Assembly: GCA_007618135.1 (NCBI GenBank)
Contig: PHFX01000001.1
Location: forward strand, 85,406-149,405
Direction: 5' to 3'
Length of the DNA: 64,000 bases
DNA from: Candidatus Brocadia sp. WS118
GTDB taxonomy: Bacteria > Planctomycetota > Brocadiia > Brocadiales > Brocadiaceae
Shown here in pieces: positions 8,490-16,091 of this stretch. Below the pieces are notes generated by a model. That model saw nothing but the letters and a program-made list of their open reading frames with translations, searched no databases and was not told the DNA's origin. A program made the position numbers and the translations under genes. Position 1 is the first letter of the stretch; each line of letters starts with the position of its first letter.

Positions 8490-10100
8490 TCAATGGCCTT
8501 TGCCCGGTTTCCTGTCGGCAATAGGCCGCAATTTACCTATGGCCATACTGAAGGCAATCCCTGTTGCCGCTGTGCAAAGGAGTGAAAACCAATCGCCACA
8601 CAGCACATAGAAAGGCAGGTATTTTTTGACGCATTTTATACGGTTGGTAAGCGTGCCGCTAATCTCCCGGTATTTTCCTGTTGAGTCAGATAGCGTATCA
8701 TAGATGGTGCCATCGGGCGCAACAAATGAAGATATGCCTGTATTGGCGGCGCGCGCCATCGAAATGCGGTTCTCGACTGAACGGAATACCATAATGGCAA
8801 GGTGTTGGTCAAGCTCTGCGCTATCACGGAACCAGCCATCATTCGTTATATTTAACATGAAGTCCACTCCGTCTTTCCTGAATTTTCTGATGAGAGACGG
8901 TACGGTATCTTCGTAGCAGATAGACGCCCCAAACGTAAAACTCCCGTTTTGAAGGGTATCTAACGAAAATACGGTTCGTTCGTGACCATGGGTTAACCCG
9001 ATTTCGTAAGGGACGAGTTTGGCCAGGAAGGGGAAGTAGGTTTTCAGTGGGGTAAATTCTCCAAACAACACAAGGTGAATCTTGTCGTAGCGATTGAGTA
9101 ATGTCCCCTTCCTGTTGTAGTAATACCCGCTGTTAAAATAGACTTGTTCATTCCCCGTAAAAGTCAGGGCAATGCCCCCCAACAGCAGATTTGTGTTTAA
9201 CTCCTGTGCGAGGCTGGTGGCGGTAAGCTGCGATAAAAGATCGATCTTTCTGCCGGTAAGTTCGGGGTTGATATTGAGGATCCCCGGCATCATGGTCTCC
9301 GGCCATACCAGGAGGTCGATTGGTGTGCCTTTCATGCCCATCGACAGGTCGGTATATTTTTTCAGGATTTGTATTTCATCTTCTTCCGTAGACTCGAATT
9401 TTAAATCCTGAGGTATATTGCCCTGGATCATGCACACAACAGGCCCTTCTTCGGGGTGATAATGCCTGAGCCAGCGTAATCCGTAAAGAAGGCTGGCTGC
9501 CACAAGTACGGGCGGCAGTATGCACGTCAGTCTGAAAAAGGCTCGCCTTTGGCTTGTAAAACTACGGATGAGCAGGTCGGCAATCGCTGCATTGACCATC
9601 ATGGTAATAAAGGAAATGCCGTAAACACCGGCAATATCGGCAATCTGTATTATTGGCAGGTACCGATACTGGGTGTGTCCGGTAAAAAACCATGGGAAGC
9701 CCGACATCAGAAAGGATCGGATGAATTCACATGCCGTCCAGATACATGGCGTAACGACGACAAAGGGAAGTTTCAGGTTCGATGTGATAAACCGGGTGCA
9801 GAACGCAAAGGCGAGAAAATATGCGGCGCAATACAAACTCAGCAATACCCAAGCAATGAAGGTGACATGGCGAAGCCACGACATCTGGATAACAAAAAAC
9901 ATGATGCCTATACCCAGCGAATAAAGGCAGATATATTTTTCTTCCGTTATGATAAGGATGAACCACGGGATACAGGCGATCCACGCAAGATAGCCAAGGT
10001 CTGCCGGTGGAAAGGAAAGGCATAACGGAGTGATGGTCAAAAAAGAAAGGGCGATGATTTTTACAAAACTTGCTTTGCTCAAGGTTTTGAAAACTGCCAA
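8490..10100 (-). CDS. lnt: Apolipoprotein N-acyltransferase
   Basis: Lnt adds the third acyl chain to lipoproteins at the outer face of the cytoplasmic membrane. The 536-residue protein has several N-terminal membrane helices (to about 210), then the nitrilase-type domain with all three catalytic residues in context: E268 in VWPETMMPG, K340 in YDKIHLVLFGEF and C395 in GASICYED. A final C-terminal helix returns to the membrane. Substrates exist in the window: lipobox proteins at 11915 and 15588. The gene lies upstream of mreB, but mreB has its own promoter. Confidence 0.93.
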   Translation of the reverse strand: MAVFKTLSKASFVKIIALSFLTITPLCLSFPPADLGYLAWIACIPWFILIITEEKYICLYSLGIGIMFFVIQMSWLRHVTFIAWVLLSLYCAAYFLAFAFCTRFITSNLKLPFVVVTPCIWTACEFIRSFLMSGFPWFFTGHTQYRYLPIIQIADIAGVYGISFITMMVNAAIADLLIRSFTSQRRAFFRLTCILPPVLVAASLLYGLRWLRHYHPEEGPVVCMIQGNIPQDLKFESTEEDEIQILKKYTDLSMGMKGTPIDLLVWPETMMPGILNINPELTGRKIDLLSQLTATSLAQELNTNLLLGGIALTFTGNEQVYFNSGYYYNRKGTLLNRYDKIHLVLFGEFTPLKTYFPFLAKLVPYEIGLTHGHERTVFSLDTLQNGSFTFGASICYEDTVPSLIRKFRKDGVDFMLNITNDGWFRDSAELDQHLAIMVFRSVENRISMARAANTGISSFVAPDGTIYDTLSDSTGKYREISGTLTNRIKCVKKYLPFYVLCGDWFSLLCTAATGIAFSMAIGKLRPIADRKPGKGH

Positions 10101-10137
10101 AGGCCTAAGTTAAGGTAAAGGAATTTCAATGTAAAAT

Positions 10138-10193
10138 CGTAGCGCTGGGGTTTATCCCCAGCAATTGGCCGACCACAAGGGATCGGCGCTACG
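10138..10193. repeat. Nested palindromic repeat
   Basis: CGTAGCGC and GCGCTACG form the outer inverted repeat, with an inner TGGGG/CCCCA hairpin. It lies between lnt and moeA and resembles REP/MITE-like intergenic palindromes. Confidence 0.7.
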
Positions 10194-10217
10194 TCTCAAA
10201 AGATGCATTCAAAGAAA

Positions 10218-10252
10218 GAAGTTGTTGGGTTTTAAAAGACAAAAACCCAACC
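10218..10252. terminator. Perfect hairpin between lnt and moeA
   Basis: GTTGGGTTTT and AAAACCCAAC are perfect inverted repeats around a short A-rich loop. It could stop transcription after moeA (minus strand), but no long T run follows, so it may simply be another palindromic repeat. Confidence 0.4.
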
Positions 10253-10265
10253 TAATTTAATGTAT

Positions 10266-10304
10266 AGGAATTTCAATTACCCCCCATAATCCCCCCGTTT
10301 ACGG
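10266..10304. repeat. 39-bp dispersed repeat, copy 1
   Basis: This 39-base stretch, ending in CCCCCCGTTTACGG, is identical to 63820-63858. Here it continues into GGGGAAACAGGGGGG, so CCCCCCGT/ACGGGGGG makes a strong hairpin; the other copy is cut at this point. Confidence 0.85.
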
Positions 10305-10339
10305 GGGGAAACAGGGGGGAAAGTCGCCGAAGACATAAT

Positions 10340-11539
10340 TTAATCAAGAGATATGACATCGACCAATTGTCCCGCCGTAAGTTTTTCTGCATCTTCACGG
10401 ACGACAAGCAAACAGTTGGCCCTGGTGGTGGCCAGGAGGTCGGCCGAGCCATGCCATTCAACCGGGGAAACTATCCATGTGTTGTCCTGCATGCGAAGAA
10501 ATGCGGGGCGATACTCGCGACGCTTTCTCCTGACAAGGATCTCCGTTTCCAAAGACGCCTTGAAGAGCGCCCTGTGAACATTCGTAAAACCCATCATCTT
10601 ACGGATGGCAGGATAAATGAATAATTCAAAGGTGACAAAGGATGCTACGGGATTTCCCGGCAAGGCGAAGATAAAGGTCGTATCTTTTTTGCCGAAAATG
10701 ACGGGTTTCCCCGGTCGTAATGCCACCTTTTCAAAATAGATCTGGGTGTTCATGCCCTTCATCACATCGCCCACAAGGTCGTATTCCCCCATAGAAACGC
10801 CTCCCGAAAGGATCAGGATATCCTTCCGGAAACCCCTTTGCATCATGCCTGAAATTTCTTCCCTGGTGTCTTTAACAATGCCTAAGAGTTCAACCTCTGC
10901 GTGCATACGCCTTGCCTGTGCAGACAGTGAATAGCCGTTACTGTTCCTGATCTGGGCAATGGAGGGTTTAAGGCCAACCTCCACCAGTTCGTCGCCGGTG
11001 GAGATGATACCTACCGTTGGCGCAGAAAACACCTCAACGCGGGATTTTCCTGTCGTGGCAAGAATGCCAATCTCCTGAGGACGGATGGGCATGCCTTTGC
11101 AAAGAACCTTTTGCCCGGCCTGCATATCCTCGCCGCGGCTTGAGATGTTTCTTCCCCTGTCAATGGGTCTGAGGATTTTTACCCGATTGGTTGTTGAAAG
11201 GTCTTCTGTCTCCTCAAATTTAACCACAGCATCAGCCCCTTCTGGTACGGCGGCTCCTGTCATAATCTTAGACGCCTGTCCACACGAGATCTTTTTTATG
11301 GGCATATGGCCGGCAGCAATGTCTTCAATAACGGTTAATTCAATAGGGGCATTTGCGGTATCCTCAGCAATGACGGCGTACCCATCCATTGCCGAGCGGT
11401 GAAAGGGAGGCATATCAATGTCAGATTGCACGTCCTCAGCCAGACAAAATCCCAGGGCATTTTCAAAGGGGATTGTCTTGACCGGCAGGGGTTTGATGGT
11501 CTCTTCAACAATTTTTCTGGCGGTATCGACTGAAATCAT
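10340..11539 (-). CDS. moeA: Molybdopterin molybdenumtransferase
   Basis: MoeA inserts molybdate into adenylylated molybdopterin to form Moco for molybdoenzymes such as nitrate reductases and formate dehydrogenases. Recognised by PPFHRSAMDGYAV near the start, MTGAAVPEGADAVVKFEET, the MoCF-domain motifs GIISTGDELVE and LSGGVSMGEYDLV, and FALPGNPVASFVTFELF. I use the ATG at 11537-11539 (399 residues, MISVDTARKIVEE), which matches the family start and has AAGGAA upstream; an upstream ATG at 11575 would add 12 unlike residues. No other moa/moe gene is nearby. Confidence 0.94.
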   Translation of the reverse strand: MISVDTARKIVEETIKPLPVKTIPFENALGFCLAEDVQSDIDMPPFHRSAMDGYAVIAEDTANAPIELTVIEDIAAGHMPIKKISCGQASKIMTGAAVPEGADAVVKFEETEDLSTTNRVKILRPIDRGRNISSRGEDMQAGQKVLCKGMPIRPQEIGILATTGKSRVEVFSAPTVGIISTGDELVEVGLKPSIAQIRNSNGYSLSAQARRMHAEVELLGIVKDTREEISGMMQRGFRKDILILSGGVSMGEYDLVGDVMKGMNTQIYFEKVALRPGKPVIFGKKDTTFIFALPGNPVASFVTFELFIYPAIRKMMGFTNVHRALFKASLETEILVRRKRREYRPAFLRMQDNTWIVSPVEWHGSADLLATTRANCLLVVREDAEKLTAGQLVDVISLD

Positions 11540-11832
11540 ATTTTTAAGAGTTCCTTTTCGGGCGCGGATAAACACAGATTGTCAGGATTTTTAAAATTCT
11601 CCGGGGCGCGTTGCAACCCGCCCATTCAATTGGCATCTGCGAAAATCTGTGTCCTTAATTTAATTGTATACGAATTTTCATTTTATTCATGCCTGCCTGT
11701 GCGTTACCACACGCAGACAGGCGGGTTACGTGTCCATAACCAGTATGATATAAGTGCATTATGTTAAATGAAGGACAATGATAAGTCAAGTATTGTTACT
11801 CAAAAGGCGGCATTCTTTCTTTTGAAAAAAGC
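11540..11832. other. Intergenic stretch with two inverted repeats
   Basis: No gene is seen. It holds ACACAGATT (11572-11580) facing AATCTGTGT (11644-11652), the same palindrome type as at 20584-20651, and a GC-rich imperfect hairpin at 11691-11725 built on GCCTGCCTGTGCG and CGCAGACAGGCGGG. Both look like dispersed intergenic palindromes. Confidence 0.6.
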
Positions 11833-11861
11833 TTGACAGGAAGAAATCGAATGGATATAAG
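11833..11861 (+). promoter_or_regulatory. Sigma70-type promoter for the lipoprotein at 11915
   Basis: TTGACA (11833-11838), a 17-base spacer and TATAAG (11856-11861): perfect -35, 5 of 6 at -10. It lies about 50 bases before the ATG. Confidence 0.75.
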
Positions 11862-11914
11862 CCTTTATAGGATCAATCTGTAAAAACTTCTTTTTTGAAA
11901 CAAAAGGGGCAACC

Positions 11915-12451
11915 ATGTGGTATTTTCGCAACAAAAAAGTAATCCTCTGGTTAAGTGTATCAAGTTTATTATATACCTCTGGTTGTACTACCGTGAAAAT
12001 CAAAGAAGGCGTCTTTTCTCCGCGGGACAAAAACTATGTAATAAAGATACCGGGAACCGAGAAGGGGTGGGAACCAATTCAGGCAGATAAAGAAGATATA
12101 GCCTTGTGGCATAAACAATATAAGGCTATGATTGCCATCATCTCCAGCGATATAGAAAATAAAGGATTTTCGCTGGAGATGCTCAATAGACACCTTTTTT
12201 TGGGAGTTGCCGGCAAGAAAGTCGTGTCGAAGGACTCTGTGCTTGTGGATAATCAACGTGCACTCCGTATGGTTTTAGAGGGGGAAATGGATAATTGCCG
12301 ATTGAAGATCGACTCGTATGTCATCAGGATAGGAGATAAGGTTTACGATCTGGTATGCTGGGCGCCATCCGGTTCATTTGATCATATCCAGGGTGATTTT
12401 GAGAATATGGTAATGACTTTTCAGTTTTCACACATACAAGAATCTCTTTGA
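11915..12451 (+). CDS. Predicted lipoprotein of unknown function
   Basis: I do not recognise a family. The 178-residue product begins with a basic N-terminus, a hydrophobic helix (VILWLSVSSLLY) and the lipobox TSGC, so Cys24 should be lipid-modified. The mature part has no membrane helix and looks like a compact alpha/beta domain (YVIKIPGTEKGWEPIQADKE near the start). It has its own promoter and an AAAGGGG ribosome site. The radical SAM gene lies 130 bases downstream in the same direction; co-transcription is possible, but no functional link is visible. Confidence 0.75.
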   Translation: MWYFRNKKVILWLSVSSLLYTSGCTTVKIKEGVFSPRDKNYVIKIPGTEKGWEPIQADKEDIALWHKQYKAMIAIISSDIENKGFSLEMLNRHLFLGVAGKKVVSKDSVLVDNQRALRMVLEGEMDNCRLKIDSYVIRIGDKVYDLVCWAPSGSFDHIQGDFENMVMTFQFSHIQESL

Positions 12452-12581
12452 TGGGATATGATGTGAAGTGGATAGCCGGAGATAAGCCGAACTTAGATGA
12501 TGAAGTGTTTTTAGAATAGCACAGCATGAAAGAAAGAGGATGCAAAAACCGCACTTCTGTACGCCGCGAAAACAGTATTGA

Positions 12582-15446
12582 ATGCACATGCTTCCCATTG
12601 AACCTTACGATTGCTTAAAATCCTCTCAGGAAATCAGGCAGTGGTATGAAAAGAATTATCACTTACTGTCGCTGGCTGGGTTATGGTTGAAAGGGGAGGA
12701 GCCCAACACCATGAGCCCGGCCTTGTTTTATCCTGCCGAACTACGATTTCTGATCTGCAGGCTGTCAACGTATCGCGATGTATCGGTTTCTATCACTCAC
12801 TCCTTGCTGGCCCAGATTGCCCAGGAGGTTGAAGGCGTCTTTACCGATTTCGCCTTCCTGCCCCCTCCCAAAGACCTTGAGGTAATGATTGCCTCCAACA
12901 TCCCCCTTTGGACTGGCACCACCACAAAAGAACCCCCTTGTGCGTTTGATGTCCTCGGGGTTAGCAATTCCTTTGTCCTGGAATTACTGAACCTGCCAAA
13001 ACTTCTTCATTTTTCAGGCATTCCCCTCTTTAAAGAGGAACGCATGTCGCGCTCAGATATTCCATTGGTTGTGCTTGGGGGTGCAAGTTCAGCAGTTACA
13101 TCGGTATTACACGGCCCGATAAAAGAACAAGGTTTTAAAAAGAACTATGGCCTTGTAGATGCTGTGTTTCTTGGGGAAGGGGAATATTCTATAAAACAAT
13201 TTTTAACGATTGTGAAAGAGGGGAAATCCTCTGGCTTATGTAAGGCCGAGATTTTACATGCCTGCCATGGAAAGGTAGATGGATTTTATGAGCCGGATAA
13301 GTATGAGCATCGGTATAAAAAAGTTTTGGTAGGGATTGCACCAACAGAACCGTTGGTACCTTATCCGGTGAAGAGTGCAACGGTGTACGACCTTGATCAG
13401 GTGAGAACTCTGGAATCTGGCCCCGTATGGTATGAAACCGAAGGCATCGGCATGGGAAGTCTGCAAATCAGTAACGGATGCCCGTGCTTCTGTTCTTTCT
13501 GCGCTGAAAGCTGGGAGAGAAAGCCATATCGGGAACGATCCTTGTCAAAGCTTTTAGAGGCGCTGAAAGCGGCAAAAGCGCAACAAGGGCTTGATACGGT
13601 CACGCTCTTCAGTTTTAATTTTAACACCCATGCCGAGCTGTATCCTATGATCTTGTCTTTTTACCGGGAAATGGCCGGTGTCAGCCTGAAAAGTCAGCGG
13701 TTTGATCTGCTGTCGACCGACCGGTTCCTTGTGGAAGTGCAACAAATAATCGGAAAAACAACGGTAAGCTGTGGGATGGAAGGAATCAGTGAACGGTTAC
13801 GACGTTCCCTGCACAAGAATCTTACTGAAGAACAGATCTATAAAGCCTGCGAATTTTTGTTCGAAAGGGGCATCAGGGAGCTCAAGATTTTTCTGATCTG
13901 TACGGGGTTAGAAGAACCGGAAGATTTTGAGGAGTTCGGAAAATTTGTAAAGCGGCTGGGAAATTTAAAAAGCATGTCGGATAGTAAGGTACGCATTATT
14001 TTCAGCCTGACACCGCTCTATTATCCGCCTCATACCCCGCTGCAATTTCACGAGTGCTTAACAGCTCTTGAAGACCAAAAGAAGATCAGAAGGGAAATTG
14101 AACGCATATGCAAACTGAATGACATGGAATTCCGGGAAAGCGCATCCTATGAGGAGATATGGATGACACAATTACTGGCAATGGGAGACAGGCGGCTAAC
14201 CCCCGCCCTTATCCGATCGTCGGTTACCGATGGGTTTGTGTACTACCATGTCATCCCCAAACAGATAATCAAAAATTGGCGCGCTTATCTTATGGAATTG
14301 GGATTGTCTGAAGAAAATTACTTTTCTGCAAAGGATAAAGACCGTGTCTTTCCTTGGGACGATATCGATTTGGGCATCTCAAAGAAATTTTTGTGGGAAG
14401 AGTATGAACGTTCAATTCATTTTAACGAGCGGGAATACTGCCTGGGGCGCCCGCACGTTGAAGCGCGATGCCTGGGATGCGGGGCGTGTCCAACACCTGC
14501 ACATATAAGGAAACTCATCCATCATACGATCTCTCAACCATTTCTCATGGAAGAAATTCTCCGGCTTGCAGACAGGAAACGGAACAGACGTATCCTGCGG
14601 GCAGTTGTTGAGATTGAACCCACCCTGCGGTTGGTTCCGAAGCGATTTATTGGTGTGGCCATTGCGCGTGCCCTCATGCTTGCCATACCAGAAGTTGTGC
14701 CATATTATCAATCCTTGTCTGCGCATTTGCGGGACTTTGGAGAAGCGGAATCTGGTGCAGATTTTACTTATGGTATCAACGTTTATCACCTGGCGTTTTT
14801 ATCAGACAACACGATAAAAGACCTGTTGAATCATGAAGCAGTTTCCTTAAGGCTCGATCGTATACAGGCATATTGTCACGGATTCAGGATTAAGGAATTT
14901 GTTTTGGATCCCGGTGGGATGCCGGATGTGCACGGTATCCTGTATAAAATATGGTTTCCTAAAGAATTTACGGCCTCTTTTATCCAACAAAAACTGGGAG
15001 AATATCTGCACGCAAATTATGTCAAACATACCTTGTTTAAAAAAGATGGACAGACAATCTTTATGGTAGACACAAAACACCGGAAGAATGCTGTTGTTTT
15101 TCATGCGAGGATTCATAAAACCCAGCCAACGAAAGAACCCGATACGGAATTTTCCGTTTTCATGATGACATCAAAACGTTTTCATATGCAGGAATTCCTG
15201 GAGACCTGTTACGGTTTTGAGAGAAGGAAGGAAATCGTCAGTACGCAGATAGAAACCCTGGGATATTATGGAAAAAATCCTGTTTTACCACATGCTGCAC
15301 GATGCGTATCGTGTGGCGGTTTCATCTCTGAAACATTTCTCTTTGGCCAACCTTTTGGTGAACACCAATGCCTTACTTGCAGCCTGGATGGGGAAAAGAT
15401 ATCCTTCTCGCGTGGTTTTTATTTATGCAAGGAATTTCAAAATTGA
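12582..15446 (+). CDS. Large radical SAM protein
   Basis: A 954-residue protein. The N-terminal part (about 1-210), with DVLGVSNSFVLELLNL and VVLGGASSAV, has the layout of the B12-binding-like Rossmann domain found in many radical SAM proteins. The radical SAM core follows, with CxxxCxxC at C300, C304 and C307 (SNGCPCFCSFCAESW), the ligands of the 4Fe-4S cluster. Around 630 a second cysteine cluster, CLGCGACP, appears; a later segment with VPKRFIGVAIARAL loosely resembles the DUF2344 domain, and the C-terminus ends in a CxxC...CxxC zinc-ribbon-like motif. Substrate unknown. The true DUF2344 gene is separate, at 41388. Confidence 0.85.
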   Translation: MHMLPIEPYDCLKSSQEIRQWYEKNYHLLSLAGLWLKGEEPNTMSPALFYPAELRFLICRLSTYRDVSVSITHSLLAQIAQEVEGVFTDFAFLPPPKDLEVMIASNIPLWTGTTTKEPPCAFDVLGVSNSFVLELLNLPKLLHFSGIPLFKEERMSRSDIPLVVLGGASSAVTSVLHGPIKEQGFKKNYGLVDAVFLGEGEYSIKQFLTIVKEGKSSGLCKAEILHACHGKVDGFYEPDKYEHRYKKVLVGIAPTEPLVPYPVKSATVYDLDQVRTLESGPVWYETEGIGMGSLQISNGCPCFCSFCAESWERKPYRERSLSKLLEALKAAKAQQGLDTVTLFSFNFNTHAELYPMILSFYREMAGVSLKSQRFDLLSTDRFLVEVQQIIGKTTVSCGMEGISERLRRSLHKNLTEEQIYKACEFLFERGIRELKIFLICTGLEEPEDFEEFGKFVKRLGNLKSMSDSKVRIIFSLTPLYYPPHTPLQFHECLTALEDQKKIRREIERICKLNDMEFRESASYEEIWMTQLLAMGDRRLTPALIRSSVTDGFVYYHVIPKQIIKNWRAYLMELGLSEENYFSAKDKDRVFPWDDIDLGISKKFLWEEYERSIHFNEREYCLGRPHVEARCLGCGACPTPAHIRKLIHHTISQPFLMEEILRLADRKRNRRILRAVVEIEPTLRLVPKRFIGVAIARALMLAIPEVVPYYQSLSAHLRDFGEAESGADFTYGINVYHLAFLSDNTIKDLLNHEAVSLRLDRIQAYCHGFRIKEFVLDPGGMPDVHGILYKIWFPKEFTASFIQQKLGEYLHANYVKHTLFKKDGQTIFMVDTKHRKNAVVFHARIHKTQPTKEPDTEFSVFMMTSKRFHMQEFLETCYGFERRKEIVSTQIETLGYYGKNPVLPHAARCVSCGGFISETFLFGQPFGEHQCLTCSLDGEKISFSRGFYLCKEFQN

Positions 15447-15521
15447 GATTCTTCGGTCGTTTCACTCCCTCGGAATGACATTTTCGCATTATTCTGTCAT
15501 TCTGAGGGAGTGAAGAATCTC
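15445..15521. repeat. Palindromic dispersed repeat, copy 1
   Basis: GAGATTCTTCGG...ACTCCCTCGGAATGACA faces TGTCATTCTGAGGGAGTGAAGAATCTC across a short spacer. A diverged copy lies at 63725-63801, also just after a gene end. The hairpin sits at the 3' end of the radical SAM gene and could act as a transcript-end structure. Confidence 0.85.
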
Positions 15522-15587
15522 CTCTTAACCAAAATTTATATCCCTTTTCCCGTTTCATAATGCTTGTGTCGCATGAAAGGGCGCTGG

Positions 15588-16052
15588 TTATTTTAAAAGC
15601 TTCTTTATGAGCCCGAGAACAGGAACGCCTTTCTTATTTGCCAGGACATTGAATTCCCCGTAGTCAGGATTGCCATAGAATACGGTAGTGTATGGCGATG
15701 CAAACTTGCCTTCGAGCGGAATAAGCAGTCTGGATATTTCTATTTCCTTGCGAAGAAAATCCGATTGAAATACCTTCGCTCTTTTATAGACCACCTCGAT
15801 AGCCTCGAACTTCTTTATATCAGCTAAAAGCTCGTTTCCAACAATGAGCCGATAGGTATCGTCGGAACCCAGGAAAAGGCATTCTGCCTCTTTGATTATC
15901 ATCTCTTCATTTTTTAACACTTTTTCAACGTCACCCTTGCGATAATGAAATATCTCATATTCCGTGCTCCTTCCTGCTGGAATCTCATCGTAAGCGGTAC
16001 ATGAACTAAGGAAAAAGAATGAAAATGACACCATTCCTATAAAATACATCAT
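15588..16052 (-). CDS. Predicted lipoprotein of unknown function
   Basis: A 154-residue protein with a hydrophobic signal (FIGMVSFSFFFL) ending in the lipobox SSC, then a soluble domain with no family I can name. The C-terminus reads VLANKKGVPVLGLIKKLL. It follows the large exported protein at 16092 by 39 bases on the same strand, so the two are probably one transcription unit and may share a location in the cell envelope. Confidence 0.7.
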   Translation of the reverse strand: MMYFIGMVSFSFFFLSSCTAYDEIPAGRSTEYEIFHYRKGDVEKVLKNEEMIIKEAECLFLGSDDTYRLIVGNELLADIKKFEAIEVVYKRAKVFQSDFLRKEIEISRLLIPLEGKFASPYTTVFYGNPDYGEFNVLANKKGVPVLGLIKKLLK

Positions 16053-16091
16053 TTTAGTGGCTATCGATACCTTTATAGAATTTGTTTCCTT

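Noticed and set aside
9549..10025. 158-codon plus-strand ORF opposite lnt
   Set aside because: Shadow of the membrane-helix region of lnt; polar, low-complexity product.
10138..10320. Repeated C/G-rich and palindromic motifs that could suggest a CRISPR array
   Set aside because: No regular repeat-spacer periodicity and no cas genes; they are dispersed palindromes.
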